51,851 bases of DNA from Rheinheimera pacifica (lineage in GTDB: Bacteria > Pseudomonadota > Gammaproteobacteria > Enterobacterales > Alteromonadaceae): NCBI RefSeq assembly GCF_024809855.1, contig NZ_JANUEM010000021.1, positions 1 through 51,851 of the forward strand, read 5' to 3'. This document shows, in pieces, positions 33,157-42,972 of the stretch (its first letter is position 1; every line of letters starts with the position of its first letter). The notes beneath the pieces were generated by a model, which did not search any database, was not told the origin of the DNA, and saw only the letters and a program-made list of their open reading frames with translations. The position numbers were made by a program, and so were the translations under genes.

Positions 33157-34460
33157 ATGGCATCTTTAGCGACCTGCTTCAAAGGCTGATCATTGCATCT
33201 GGTTCAGGATTTACAGCTGTAACTGGCCGGGTTGAATGGCTATTTGACAAGTTATTGATTATCGAGCTGACTCTTGCTGGGCTGATGTGGGCTTTAGGTA
33301 GCGGGAAAATAACAGAAGATGCTTTAAAGTTAATGTTCCGTTTTGGGTTTTTGGTGTTTTTGATAAGTAATTATCGGGAACTGTCTGAAGTAATAATTGA
33401 CTCATTTATAATGTTCGGCTTACTCGCTGGTAGAAGTGGTATTTCCGTCGATGTTATGAAAAACCCTTCATTGATTATTGATATGGGGCTTACTGCAGTA
33501 ACGCCAATTTTGGGTTGGATTCACAAATTGTCACTAATAGATTTCGCCAGAAATTTTTTTGAAGTGATTATTGCTGGTTTATGCTCATTAATCATAATGT
33601 TCTGCTTCTTCTGGTTAGCAGTTCAGGTTCTTGTAGCATTTATAGAGTTTCATGTGACCACTGTAATGTCTTTTTTGATGCTTGCTTTCGCGGCCTACAA
33701 GAAAACAGCTTGGCTCAGTGAGGGCGCAATAAAATCGCCAATGATGTACGGCGTTAAGCTTGGAACAATGGCTTTCATCCTCTCTATTTCATTTCCTCTT
33801 ATGGAATCAGTTTCAATAGTTGGTGAGCCTACCTTTTATCAAATGATGCTTGTTACATTCTCCAGTGTTATTTATATGATGCTGGTTTTAAAGGCGGGGA
33901 CAATCGCAGCTGGTATAGTAAGTGGAAGTCCTTCACTAAGCGCAACCGATTTTACTCAGGCTGCAATTGCCGCCAGTGGAGTAGCTGCGGCAGGCACAGT
34001 AGCTGCAGGCGCAGCGGGTGGTGCAGCCTTAAAAGCTACCAGCGCTGCAGCAAAAACAGCAACCTCTGTAGGCGCAGCGGCCAAGCAGGGGGCTCAAATG
34101 GCATCAGCGCTGTCTACTTCATCAAGCCCAATGGGTAGAGCTAGTGATGCAGTAGGTGGGGCGATAAAAGGAGCTGCAGGATATGTCGGCAATTCTGTTT
34201 CCTCTGCCGCAAGCAAAGGGGGTGAAGCGTTGAAAAGTAAGTTCTCAGGTGCAGCTAAAGAGGGTCGCTTGGGGGGTTACCAGGGAACCGGGGGGACTGC
34301 TACACCAGGGATGAAAAAAGAAGCTTCCCCTGAGCAAGACAAAAAGCCAGAGAAACCCAAAGGTAGCTTTGCACATAAGGCGGCAAGTGTTGCGGCTACA
34401 GCATCCAGGTTGACTCCTTCAGATTCTGGACATTTCCAGTCGGGTAAGCCATCGCTCTAA
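33153..34460 (+). CDS. trbL: TrbL, VirB6-type channel protein
   Basis: A 435-aa polytopic inner-membrane protein. Several hydrophobic helices lie in the first 265 residues. An Ala/Gly/Ser-rich, low-complexity C-terminal region (about 270-390) and a basic tail follow, as in other TrbL proteins. It forms part of the DNA path. Last gene of the trbC unit; a new promoter follows. Confidence 0.88.
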   Translation: MNGIFSDLLQRLIIASGSGFTAVTGRVEWLFDKLLIIELTLAGLMWALGSGKITEDALKLMFRFGFLVFLISNYRELSEVIIDSFIMFGLLAGRSGISVDVMKNPSLIIDMGLTAVTPILGWIHKLSLIDFARNFFEVIIAGLCSLIIMFCFFWLAVQVLVAFIEFHVTTVMSFLMLAFAAYKKTAWLSEGAIKSPMMYGVKLGTMAFILSISFPLMESVSIVGEPTFYQMMLVTFSSVIYMMLVLKAGTIAAGIVSGSPSLSATDFTQAAIAASGVAAAGTVAAGAAGGAALKATSAAAKTATSVGAAAKQGAQMASALSTSSSPMGRASDAVGGAIKGAAGYVGNSVSSAASKGGEALKSKFSGAAKEGRLGGYQGTGGTATPGMKKEASPEQDKKPEKPKGSFAHKAASVAATASRLTPSDSGHFQSGKPSL

Positions 34461-34490
34461 ATTAACAATTTCTTTTATCTGCACATTATT

Positions 34491-34512
34491 GCGTGTATAC
34501 TCGTATACACGC
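34491..34512. promoter_or_regulatory. KorA-like operator (site 9), trbF promoter
   Basis: Perfect palindrome: GTGTATACTCGTATACAC (34493-34510) extended by GC on each side. -10 TATACT at 34496-34501; the -35 is weak. Confidence 0.7.
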
Positions 34513-34525
34513 AAAAGGGGGTATT

Positions 34526-35215
34526 ATGTCTGCTGAAGAACTACGGAAAAACCACAAAGAATTTGATCAGGACAGGGAGGCTATGAACCCTTTTGATTTA
34601 GCTCGTCGAGAATGGGACGATCGTATCGGAACGTTGAAAGAGGAAAATCAGTTTACACGAAAGCTGCTTGTGGGGGCTTTGGTTGTGATTGTTGGCCTGA
34701 TAGGTTTCATAGTTTTTCTTGCTTCAAAGTCTGATATTGAACCGTGGCTTGTCACGGTTGATGTGAAGGGAAACCCTATAAACGTTGTAAAGCTTAAAGA
34801 TGTTGTGATGAACCCTACTCAGCTGCAGCTAAGTTCCCAGCTGGGGAATTGGATTGGTTATGTCCGGGCAATATCAAGCGATAAAGTTGTTCTTAAGAAC
34901 AACTGGTTAAAGGCATACGGCTTTGTGACACCGAAAGCTTCATTAAAACTAAACAGTTATGCAGAAACTAATGATCCTTTCTTTAGAAAGGTAACAATAG
35001 TTGTTGATATGGTGTCGATTTTGCCGATATCACCGAGTAGTTATCAAGCGCGCTGGACTGAAACTGTAACGTTAGAGAATGGCAAAGAAGAGTTGCCGAC
35101 ATCATGGACCGGGATATTCACAATAACGATGGGTGAAGCTGAAACTCCTGAAGAGCTAATGCTAAATCCGCTTGGATTATTTATTGACGACTTTAATTGG
35201 CAAAGAGAAAACTAA
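34526..35215 (+). CDS. trbF: TrbF, VirB8-type protein
   Basis: A 229-aa bitopic inner-membrane protein: short cytoplasmic N-terminus, one membrane helix (about 50-75), then the periplasmic VirB8-like domain. ATG at 34526 follows GGGGG; an in-frame GTG at 34493 is rejected because it lies inside the operator. Stop overlaps the trbG start. Confidence 0.9.
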   Translation: MSAEELRKNHKEFDQDREAMNPFDLARREWDDRIGTLKEENQFTRKLLVGALVVIVGLIGFIVFLASKSDIEPWLVTVDVKGNPINVVKLKDVVMNPTQLQLSSQLGNWIGYVRAISSDKVVLKNNWLKAYGFVTPKASLKLNSYAETNDPFFRKVTIVVDMVSILPISPSSYQARWTETVTLENGKEELPTSWTGIFTITMGEAETPEELMLNPLGLFIDDFNWQREN

Positions 35216-36243
35216 TGATGTTAAACAGATTACACCCGCTAATATTAGTCTGCCTTGCCTGGCATTCAACTGCTGCTGGTCAGGAGCCTCAAAGAGTATA
35301 TGAGGCGAAACCGCTAAAGCCTGAAGTTATCATCCGGGAAGTGCCCGTTCATGTTCCCGTGCCTGTGCAGGGGCAGCTGATGGTGTTAGAGGGGAAGGGA
35401 GGTGAAAACCTAAAATCCAAGGGGGGGAAATCAGCAGCGACAAATAATGATAGCGAATTAGCACAGTCTAAATTGCTAAACTCAACAATGGAAACAGCTA
35501 CTTATAGACCGGCGGAACAGCAGTTTTTTAATGCTATACAGATGTACGAGTTTATGGATGGGGCATTATATACAGTCTATGGCGCTGTCAACAATGTGAC
35601 TGACATCCGCTTAGAGCCAGGTGAAAAAATGATAGGGCAGCCAGCTGGAGGGGATACGGTACGCTGGGTTATGGGGCGCAACGTATCCGGGAGTGGCGCA
35701 GGTGCAGTTGAGCACATAATTGTGCGTCCAAGATTCCCCAACCTTCAGACCAACTTAACCATTTATACCGACAGAAGAACTTATTATATCAGGCTTCACT
35801 CATTCAACGAGTCGTATATGGCAGCGGTATCGTGGAATTACCCTCATAGTATAGGTCTTGTATCTCAAGACGCATTTTCGCATGCGAAAATGCAGGCTCA
35901 GGGTGGTAAAAAAGAGGATGAATTTGAAAGTGCTGGCGTAGGATATCTGGACCCCGAAACCCTGAATTTTTCGTATGAAATTAAAAACATGAAGGGTAAA
36001 CCCTCTTGGAGGCCAGTCCGAGCTTACGACAACGGTCATAAGACATTTATTCAGTTTCCTGACTCCATCACAACAGGTGAGTTACCCGTGCTGTTTATCG
36101 TCACGCCTGATAAGCAAAATATCATTGCAAACTATAGAACTATAGGCCGTTACTTTGTCTTAGACCGTTTATTTGATAAGGCCGAACTACGAATTGGCAC
36201 TAAGAACAAGAGTGAAATTGTCCATATAGTGAGGGGTGGTTAA
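35215..36243 (+). CDS. trbG: TrbG, VirB9-type outer-membrane channel protein
   Basis: A 342-aa exported protein with a signal peptide (to about Ala20) and the VirB9/TrbG beta-rich C-terminal domain (YDNGHKTFIQFPD, then NYRTIGRYFVLDRLFDKAELRIG). ATG at 35215 overlaps the trbF stop. A 22-bp palindrome containing the KorB-like site lies within it (35872-35893). Confidence 0.92.
   Translation: MMLNRLHPLILVCLAWHSTAAGQEPQRVYEAKPLKPEVIIREVPVHVPVPVQGQLMVLEGKGGENLKSKGGKSAATNNDSELAQSKLLNSTMETATYRPAEQQFFNAIQMYEFMDGALYTVYGAVNNVTDIRLEPGEKMIGQPAGGDTVRWVMGRNVSGSGAGAVEHIIVRPRFPNLQTNLTIYTDRRTYYIRLHSFNESYMAAVSWNYPHSIGLVSQDAFSHAKMQAQGGKKEDEFESAGVGYLDPETLNFSYEIKNMKGKPSWRPVRAYDNGHKTFIQFPDSITTGELPVLFIVTPDKQNIIANYRTIGRYFVLDRLFDKAELRIGTKNKSEIVHIVRGG
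35876..35889. promoter_or_regulatory. KorB-like palindrome in trbG
   Basis: Exact site with symmetry extended to 22 bp (35872-35893). It encodes F-S-H-A-K in the trbG frame. Confidence 0.55.
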
Positions 36244-37517
36244 TGAGTGACGTTGGAGAATTCGCATTAACGGCAAGTCGGCCTAAACCTGCTCGAATAA
36301 ACAGGAGTATTCTTTGGGGGGCGATTGGTATATTCGGTGGCTTGGCGCTATTTGCATTACTGACCGGTTTACAGGCTCCTGAAGATAAATCGGTTACACC
36401 CGGTGCGGCCGTATCTGGGGAAGCTGCAGAGCCCAAGCCTGTTGCTGTCACTATTCCTCAATCTCTTATAAATCGGCCAAGCACCTACTCACAAGTAAAG
36501 GCGAAAGAGGATGCAGACCTAGAGAATGAACGGATTGCAATGAGTGGCGGAGTAGCCTCAAGCGGAGGCAAGATCCAACCTTTGCAGCCTATGGCTAGGC
36601 CTGAGCGAAGCCAGGTAGAAATGCAGGCTGAGGCGGAATACGCCCGAATGATGGAAAGAGTTAGGGACTCTGGAGTTTTTTTTGCGTCAGATGCTCCTAA
36701 CGGTGGGCGCGAAATGGCAGAAATTGGGAGACAGGTTGGAGGGGCTGCATCTGCAGTAATGCCTTCAAGTATAGATGCAGCGGCTCAAGTCAAAGATATG
36801 ATTGGTGCTATGGGGGCGGCTTCCGGTTTAATGGGTGGTGAAATCGACTCAACGTTAAAGCAAAATCTTCAGGATAAAAAAATTGAGTTCGCAGAACTGG
36901 GTAAAAATGACAACTTTATTAATGCAACCTTTACCCACTCCCCTACGCCATATATGCTACTAGCTGGGGATGTATTACCGGCAGTGTCCCAGCGAGGTGT
37001 GAATACTGATTTGCCTGGTGACGTTACAGCCCTTGTAACGTCAGACGTTTACGACAGTAGAACAGGGCGCTACCTGTTAGTGCCGCAAGGGTCGCGTTTA
37101 TTTGGTCGGTATCAAAGTATCATTTCCTACGGTCAAACAAGGGTTCTTGTTGCGTGGAAAAGGCTTTGCCGACCAGACGGTTGTTTGGATTTGGGGAATC
37201 AACTAGCAGTAGATACTGAGGGTTACTCAGGTTTATCAGACCAAGTTGATAATCACTACGGGAAAATTTTTGTTGGAGTGATTGCATCAAGTGTACTGTC
37301 TGCCGGGGCTGCAACAAGTCAAGGCGCAATACAGAATGGTCAACCAACTTTCAGCCAAATGGCCGTAGCAGGTGTTGGTGAGCAAATTAGTGAAGTTGGC
37401 GGCCAGATAATTGAAAAAACAATCAATATCCAACCAACACTAACAATCAGGCCCGGACAGCGATTCAATATTCAGATCGACAAAGACTTTATTATCCCTC
37501 CTTATAATCGTAGATAA
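36243..37517 (+). CDS. trbI: TrbI, VirB10-type protein
   Basis: A 424-aa protein with a cytoplasmic N-terminus, one membrane helix (about 20-42), a Pro/Ala-rich linker and the C-terminal VirB10 domain (PQGSRLFGRYQS ... RPGQRFNIQIDKDFIIPPY). It spans inner to outer membrane in the core complex. Starts at the trbG stop. Confidence 0.93.
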   Translation: MSDVGEFALTASRPKPARINRSILWGAIGIFGGLALFALLTGLQAPEDKSVTPGAAVSGEAAEPKPVAVTIPQSLINRPSTYSQVKAKEDADLENERIAMSGGVASSGGKIQPLQPMARPERSQVEMQAEAEYARMMERVRDSGVFFASDAPNGGREMAEIGRQVGGAASAVMPSSIDAAAQVKDMIGAMGAASGLMGGEIDSTLKQNLQDKKIEFAELGKNDNFINATFTHSPTPYMLLAGDVLPAVSQRGVNTDLPGDVTALVTSDVYDSRTGRYLLVPQGSRLFGRYQSIISYGQTRVLVAWKRLCRPDGCLDLGNQLAVDTEGYSGLSDQVDNHYGKIFVGVIASSVLSAGAATSQGAIQNGQPTFSQMAVAGVGEQISEVGGQIIEKTINIQPTLTIRPGQRFNIQIDKDFIIPPYNRR

Positions 37518-37542
37518 GGAGGCAACTAGAAGAAAATATAGA

Positions 37543-37911
37543 ATGGCTAAAAAAGAGTATATACCTCAGCAAATATTTATTACTCAGGAAGCAAAGCACG
37601 ATTTAAATGTAGTGCTAGCTAAGTTTGATATGCTGCAAAAAACATTCGTAGAAGAAATGCTGCAGCATTTTTATGATAAGCAACAAGATATTCATGCGCG
37701 TGACAGTTTTTTTGCTTACCCTCAGTCAGTGTCAAGAGGGGAACCTAAAAAGCGGGTGTTCCAAATGAAATTCACAAAAGACATGAAGGATAAGTTAACT
37801 CATTGTCTGGAGGAGGCCAGATCCTTCGACAGTGAAGAGGTGTCAGAGCGCCGTGTCTTAATGGCTATGTTTGAAGAATATTTAACCATCATGAAAAAGA
37901 GGAAATCATGA
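37543..37911 (+). CDS. Hypothetical protein, two RHH-like halves (122 aa)
   Basis: Two similar-looking segments: about 8-45 (QQIFITQEAKHDLNVVLAK) and about 72-115 (KRVFQMKFTKDMKDKLTHC), each a strand followed by helices. This may be a tandem ribbon-helix-helix. It lies between trbI and the DUF2274 gene, overlapping the latter by 4 nt. By-eye call only. Confidence 0.6.
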   Translation: MAKKEYIPQQIFITQEAKHDLNVVLAKFDMLQKTFVEEMLQHFYDKQQDIHARDSFFAYPQSVSRGEPKKRVFQMKFTKDMKDKLTHCLEEARSFDSEEVSERRVLMAMFEEYLTIMKKRKS

Positions 37912-38141
37912 CTAAGTTAGCAATAGGTCTTGTAGTTAAAGGTGAGAAAGAAAAGGTTACGGTAGAGTTCCAAGGGGCGGAGCTTGTTAGGTTAAAGCAA
38001 TATAAAGAGATTTATCAGCAAGCGTCAGGTGAGGAAATTGATATTGGGGTGTTGGTTGCTGCCTTGGCTATGCACACCATTGACAAAGATAAAGCTTTCC
38101 ATCAAGCGCTAAAGAAAAAAGATACACAAAGCGCCCCATAA
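37908..38141 (+). CDS. DUF2274-like protein
   Basis: A 77-aa protein with the MTKLxIG start and the helical pattern of DUF2274, which commonly closes trb operons after trbI. Its function is unknown. Position and start support the family call. Confidence 0.7.
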   Translation: MTKLAIGLVVKGEKEKVTVEFQGAELVRLKQYKEIYQQASGEEIDIGVLVAALAMHTIDKDKAFHQALKKKDTQSAP

Positions 38142-38168
38142 ACCCGCAGTAGTTTACTCACAAAACAT

Positions 38169-38207
38169 TTGATAAGCCTTTGGGTCGTCGTGTATACTCG
38201 TATACAC
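38169..38207 (+). promoter_or_regulatory. pil promoter with KorA-like operator (site 10)
   Basis: -35 TTGATA (38169-38174), 18-bp spacer, -10 TATACT (38193-38198). Perfect operator GTGTATACTCGTATACAC (38190-38207), identical to the trbF operator. It places the type IVb pilus under the same control as the T4SS. Confidence 0.7.
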
Positions 38208-38240
38208 GGCGTTTTTTTATTTCTAAACAGGAAAATTCTG

Positions 38241-39002
38241 ATGTTTAAGCAATGGTGGTTTTTCTGCAGCTTGCTGTTTGTTGTTAGTTGCACCCAGAGC
38301 ACACCGAAAAATTATTTAAGGCCAGACCTTGTTATCACTTATAAAGATAAAAGTGCTGAGTTAGCAAACGCACCTGTAATTAGCGAAGCGGTGTATGGAT
38401 TGTTAAGTAATATCAATTCTGAAATTTTAGTCGTGGGCGTAAGCAGTAACAGCCACGAATATGACGCAAGATTAGCTGCTGCCCGTGTCGAAAACCTGAC
38501 TACCGCGCTGAATTCTGCAGGTATACCTGATTACAAAATACATCGGATGACGCGCTGGGGGCGTGGTGACAACCAGATAGAAATATACGGTCTGCGCCAC
38601 GGTTGGCGCTCAATGCCAACCGACATGATGAACTTCGCATTTGCATCCGACTTACCCAAAAGACAACTGGCGGTTGTTGAAGCTGTCAATCGGCTGGACG
38701 CTCCAACAAAAATAAAAACTATAGACAGTTTATTGGTTCGTGAGGGTGACTTTAACCAGTCGTTGAGGGAGATGGTTTTGGCTGCTGGATGGGTGGACCT
38801 AAAGGTCCATCACAAACGAAGCATTAACCTTATAAATGCGTTTGAAATCAAACTGCGCGGGGCGGTATACCCGCTATCTGAAAAGGCAATGCAACAAGTA
38901 TTGGAAAACGTGCTGAAAGAAACAGGCATTACAGGAATTGAATACCGGCTTCACAAGTATGATCAGATTGTAGTTTTAACAGACGAGGTAATGAGTGAAT
39001 AA
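38241..39002 (+). CDS. Pilus lipoprotein, PilL-like
   Basis: A 253-aa lipoprotein (lipobox VVSC, Cys17). ATG at 38241 with a CAGGA ribosome binding site; an upstream TTG start overlaps the operator and is rejected. An OmpA-like segment (EILVVGVSSNS ... ARVENLTTAL) is possible. The C-terminal part may be a TcpQ-like module. First gene of the pil operon, where R64 has pilL. Confidence 0.65.
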   Translation: MFKQWWFFCSLLFVVSCTQSTPKNYLRPDLVITYKDKSAELANAPVISEAVYGLLSNINSEILVVGVSSNSHEYDARLAAARVENLTTALNSAGIPDYKIHRMTRWGRGDNQIEIYGLRHGWRSMPTDMMNFAFASDLPKRQLAVVEAVNRLDAPTKIKTIDSLLVREGDFNQSLREMVLAAGWVDLKVHHKRSINLINAFEIKLRGAVYPLSEKAMQQVLENVLKETGITGIEYRLHKYDQIVVLTDEVMSE

Positions 39003-39696
39003 CAATAACAGATTGGGGATTCTGGTAGCCCTGGCAATATACGGCGCACCTTTAGCAAACGCTAAGCCTGTTGTGGCTGGTAATGTTTTTATTGATAAAG
39101 AGATTGTGCATCAGCAATACGACCCATCGTTGTACCAGGGGGTAGGTGGAGCGTCAGCGCGAAGTGGATTCACGGAGGATAAAGCCGCTGTTTATTCAAT
39201 TCAAAAAAATGATACTTGGCGTAATGGCGTGTCGCAGTGGCTGTGGAGTGCAGGTGTGAAAACAATAGCAGTGGCTGACGATGAAGCGTTAATTGAGGCT
39301 TTGTCGGCCGCAGCTCCTAATGGGTTTTCGTTTACGGGGAATTTAGCTAACGCTCTCACGGCCGCAATGGCAGCAGCAGGAGGGGGAGGGAAAGTAACTA
39401 TCATTCCAGAAACATCTTTGGCTGCGATCCATAATTATCAGGCCCCACAGATCACTGTTGTTGAGAAAGGACGCCTCAGTGATGCTGTACGCAGCGTGGC
39501 ACTCAGTTATGGTTGGAATTTCAGTTTCTTAGCCAACTGGAAAGCTGGCAGTGATTACCAATCACCTCACTCTTATCCAATCGTGACAAAAAGCGGTGAT
39601 ATTTCGCATGCGTTAGCGCAGGTGATCGAGGGATTCCCTGTAAAAACAAGCTTGTTGTATTCCACAAAAACTGTGTTTGTAGTTGAGGACCGCTGA
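38995..39696 (+). CDS. TcpQ/PilL-type periplasmic pilus protein
   Basis: A 233-aa exported protein (signal to about Ala23). The region about 155-233 (GRLSDAVRSVALSYGWNF ... YSTKTVFVVED) fits the TcpQ C-terminal domain; a second, similar unit may lie near 70-120. TcpQ-type proteins help locate the secretin. GTG start after GAGG, overlapping the previous stop. Confidence 0.65.
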   Translation: MNNNNRLGILVALAIYGAPLANAKPVVAGNVFIDKEIVHQQYDPSLYQGVGGASARSGFTEDKAAVYSIQKNDTWRNGVSQWLWSAGVKTIAVADDEALIEALSAAAPNGFSFTGNLANALTAAMAAAGGGGKVTIIPETSLAAIHNYQAPQITVVEKGRLSDAVRSVALSYGWNFSFLANWKAGSDYQSPHSYPIVTKSGDISHALAQVIEGFPVKTSLLYSTKTVFVVEDR

Positions 39697-39698
39697 AA

Positions 39699-41168
39699 AT
39701 GAAAAAAATAGCCTTTTTGTCACTTTCAATTTCGGTAGTGCTTGCTGGTTGTTCGAGCGATTATCGGAATGCACGTAAGGAAGCTGATGCTGTTCACCAG
39801 CGCATTACTGAAAATACAGAAGTAAATTATGCCCAAGTATCGGTGATATCAAAGCCCCCGATATCAATAGAGCCTATTAAAGAAACAATTGATATACCCT
39901 GGCTTAACGAGCCAGCAGCTGTACGTGTTGATCGCTTGCCTTTAAGTGTTGCCATTTCACAAATAATGGGCGATACGAAAGGGATTAAAATATGGTTCGA
40001 TGGCGATGTAGATCCCAATAAACAAGTTACGCTTAACTTTAGTGCTTCACGAGCTGATGTATTAAACATGCTGGCGAGTCAAACTGGCTACGGCATAACT
40101 CCAGGGCCTGATTCTTTGGAGGTGCGTCGGTATGAATCAGAGCAGTTTATCATAAACATACCAACAGGATCGCACACGGGACAGTTAGGCTCTCAAGGGA
40201 CACAGACTGGTACGGGCGCTGGCAATCTAGGCGGTGGGCAGTCACGTATTGAAGGACAGTTTATTAATGTTTCATACAGTGATGTCAATGTAACTGAAGA
40301 TATATCAAACAGCATCCGGGGGATACTGAAAAAAGATTCTGACGAAGGCCAAACAGAAGAGCTGGTTGGGAGCGTTAATTTCATAAAATCATTGTCGGCT
40401 ATATCTGTGCGCACAACGCCTGACAGAATGAAACAAGTTCGAAAGTTGGTAAATGATTATCGCGCCGAGCTTTCAAAGCAGGTGCTGGTTAACATCTTAG
40501 TCCTTGAGTTCAGATCAAATCTTGGTCGGGAGAGGGGGGTTGATTGGGATATCGTAAAGGCGGTTGGGGATGGTGCAATACGGTTTTTCGTCCCTGGCAC
40601 TCAGACTGTTTCGCAAGGAGCGGGGTATGGCATTGCCTTTACCGGCAATGGAGCTTTTGACGGGACAACAGCGTTAATTAAAGCATTAAAGATGCAGGGG
40701 AAAGTATCTACTGATACACCCATTTCCGCGCTGCTTTTAAATCATCAGCCTGGAAGAATATCGCAGACGATGAGAATCCCTTATGCAGCTGAAATCACGA
40801 CTCAGGCTAATGATAATGTAGTGTCCGCAAGTGTGACTCGGGATGTGCAAGTTGAAGGTGTTGATATGATGGTTACGCCGGCAGTCGATAGAGATCATGT
40901 TTATTTTCGTATTTCTGGAAAGCTAACGAAGATTGTCGGTGACAACAGGGAAACAATTTACGATCAGCAGCTGCGCTATCTCGATACGCGGGAAGCGGAG
41001 ATTAACTTCACAAACAAGCTTCGCTATGGCCAATCGGTTGTTATTGGCTCTGTTCGGCAGGATTCCATTACCACTGAGAACAGCCGTTCTATGGGCGGGT
41101 TTGGTGATGGAATGAAAAAGGAGACAGTCGAAACCCTGGTTATTTTAACTCCTCGGAGGGTTGAATGA
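39699..41168 (+). CDS. pilN: PilN, type IVb pilus secretin
   Basis: A 489-aa outer-membrane lipoprotein (lipobox LAGC, Cys17). The C-terminal part carries secretin features (VNILVLEFRSN, VTPAVDRDHVYFRISGKL, TLVILTPRRVE). It forms the outer-membrane ring for the thin pilus. A Gly/Gln/Thr-rich linker lies near 155-180. Overlaps pilO by 4 nt. Confidence 0.92.
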   Translation: MKKIAFLSLSISVVLAGCSSDYRNARKEADAVHQRITENTEVNYAQVSVISKPPISIEPIKETIDIPWLNEPAAVRVDRLPLSVAISQIMGDTKGIKIWFDGDVDPNKQVTLNFSASRADVLNMLASQTGYGITPGPDSLEVRRYESEQFIINIPTGSHTGQLGSQGTQTGTGAGNLGGGQSRIEGQFINVSYSDVNVTEDISNSIRGILKKDSDEGQTEELVGSVNFIKSLSAISVRTTPDRMKQVRKLVNDYRAELSKQVLVNILVLEFRSNLGRERGVDWDIVKAVGDGAIRFFVPGTQTVSQGAGYGIAFTGNGAFDGTTALIKALKMQGKVSTDTPISALLLNHQPGRISQTMRIPYAAEITTQANDNVVSASVTRDVQVEGVDMMVTPAVDRDHVYFRISGKLTKIVGDNRETIYDQQLRYLDTREAEINFTNKLRYGQSVVIGSVRQDSITTENSRSMGGFGDGMKKETVETLVILTPRRVE

Positions 41169-42298
41169 GCGCCCCTCAATTAGCCTCGCTGAACAGAAGC
41201 AACTTAAAGCTTCATCGTCGGCTTAACCCAGCTAAATTCGAGAGGGTGTTTCAAATCGGTGATGATTATTACCGTTATTACTCAGATGAAGCTGGATTTT
41301 GTATTGCCCAATATATAGCTGACCAGATGCATAGAGCAGAAGAAAGTTGGGTGTATCTTCAGTCGTTGGGCGGTGATAGTTGGTGCTTTATAAGTGGCAC
41401 TAAGAATACAGTTAAGTCGGCGGCTTTTAGTAATATTTCGGATATTAAAAGGGATTTTGATTATGACTTTGTTACTGCAGAGACAATATTCTTAACCCCA
41501 GAAAGTGTTGAAGAACTTCAAATCGAAGGTCCTATTGATTTCGATTATCAGGAAATAAGGGCTGTATTCAATGGCGCTGTTCCAGATAAATATAAGTTAA
41601 TTGATCTGCAGGCGGTCAAGTTAAAATTAACGGTTGTCACTGCACTTGTTGGCGCTGTTGTATTGGGGTTGTGGTGGTTTACATCACAGAAAACAGACAC
41701 CCCTTCGGCGCAGCAATATGACCCTTGGTTGGAATGGCGAAACAGCACCGTTATTGACGCCCATAGCACATTGGAAGCGCTGGTTAGAATAACCAGCTTG
41801 GGTTACACCTTACCTAATGATTGGCGTATAGGTCCAATTGTTTTAACTGAGGCAGACCAAAGTCTAGTCGTGCCTATTATAGCGGCTGAAACAAATGGTC
41901 GTTATGAAACGCTGAAGAACTGGGTGCAAGACAATTCTAATTTGTCCCCAATAGTGAGTGCTGAGCAAAAACAATTCGCCCTACCTATCCATCATGAAAG
42001 CAGAAGCCACACAAACGTAATTTACCGATTGGGAATATACCAAGAAGTTTTGCACGATGATTTCCTAGCTTTGGGCGCACAAAGTGTCAATTTGATGGAT
42101 CTTGGATATCTCTCTGGAGTACGGCGGTGGCAGCTGGAAGCGCTATGGACGGATGTAGATTTCTCGATAATGCAGGTCCTGGCTGAAATGGTTAAAGCCC
42201 GACCTGTCTATATGAAATCGTTATCTATAGAGCAGGGCCAAAATGAAGGGGTTCTTTCAACCCTTCGTATGGAAATTATTATTGAAGGTGTCGAATGA
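41165..42298 (+). CDS. pilO: PilO, type IVb pilus assembly protein
   Basis: A 377-aa protein with an N-terminal cytoplasmic domain, a single membrane helix (about 157-172) and a periplasmic C-terminus, matching PilO of R64-type systems in size, order and the WVYLQ...GGDSWCFISG-type N-terminal region. Confidence 0.82.
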   Translation: MSAPQLASLNRSNLKLHRRLNPAKFERVFQIGDDYYRYYSDEAGFCIAQYIADQMHRAEESWVYLQSLGGDSWCFISGTKNTVKSAAFSNISDIKRDFDYDFVTAETIFLTPESVEELQIEGPIDFDYQEIRAVFNGAVPDKYKLIDLQAVKLKLTVVTALVGAVVLGLWWFTSQKTDTPSAQQYDPWLEWRNSTVIDAHSTLEALVRITSLGYTLPNDWRIGPIVLTEADQSLVVPIIAAETNGRYETLKNWVQDNSNLSPIVSAEQKQFALPIHHESRSHTNVIYRLGIYQEVLHDDFLALGAQSVNLMDLGYLSGVRRWQLEALWTDVDFSIMQVLAEMVKARPVYMKSLSIEQGQNEGVLSTLRMEIIIEGVE

Positions 42299-42972
42299 AT
42301 ATTAAAAATATTAGTACAAGTAAAATTTTAGGTTTAGCTGTAGCCGCCGTTCTGGCAGTAATTACTGTATTTACTCTACTTCCGTCATTTTCGCATGCGA
42401 AATTAGACGACAGAGGTTCACTTTATTCAACAGACTATGCGGCGTCAGCAGACAGTTTGAACCACACCATGACTCCCATGACTCCATTAACTACTGAACC
42501 ACAACAGCGTTCCCTGGAACCCGTGAAAATGTCCAAAACGGCACAAGATATTCTGGTCTGGTCAAGGGCTGGGTTTGCGCAAAAAGTAAGATCTAAGGCG
42601 TTAGAGTCTGAATTAGAAGCTGAGAAAAGCAGTAAAAAACTATCTGAGTTTAAAGAAGGTAAAGGGCAAATAGTTACCGAAACATATCAGGCCTATCAGA
42701 TGCCAGTACAAGGCTTGCCTGATATTAACAGTGCATTGAAAACTGAAGAAAAGCTGCTTGATAGTTTGACTTTACGTTCACTGGTTAAAACAAGCAGTGG
42801 TGTGACAGGTTTCGTTATGATCAAAGGAGAGTTGATCCCTATTCAGCAGGGAGTGAAAATTGGTGACATCACAGTGCAGGAGTTAACAGAGCAGTATGCA
42901 GTATTTAAAGAGAAGGGACTAACTCAAACTCGCTGGGTATCAGGGGCTTCTGGGGTTGCGGGAGGTAACTAA
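42295..42972 (+). CDS. pilP: PilP, type IVb pilus assembly protein
   Basis: A 225-aa exported or anchored protein (hydrophobic 11-34) with a PilP-like C-terminal beta domain (GFVMIKGELIPIQQGVKIGDITVQEL). The KorB-like palindrome (42389-42402) lies in the signal region, encoding F-S-H-A-K. Coupled on both sides by overlaps. Confidence 0.8.
   Translation: MNIKNISTSKILGLAVAAVLAVITVFTLLPSFSHAKLDDRGSLYSTDYAASADSLNHTMTPMTPLTTEPQQRSLEPVKMSKTAQDILVWSRAGFAQKVRSKALESELEAEKSSKKLSEFKEGKGQIVTETYQAYQMPVQGLPDINSALKTEEKLLDSLTLRSLVKTSSGVTGFVMIKGELIPIQQGVKIGDITVQELTEQYAVFKEKGLTQTRWVSGASGVAGGN
42389..42402. promoter_or_regulatory. KorB-like palindrome in pilP
   Basis: Exact TTTCGCATGCGAAA at the end of the hydrophobic N-terminal segment of pilP; not in a repeat copy. 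Confidence 0.55.

Noticed and set aside
34493..34526. GTG start at 34493 for trbF and TTG start at 38169 for the PilL-like gene
   Set aside because: Both would place start codons in or before the operator and -10 box; internal ATGs with good ribosome binding sites fit better.
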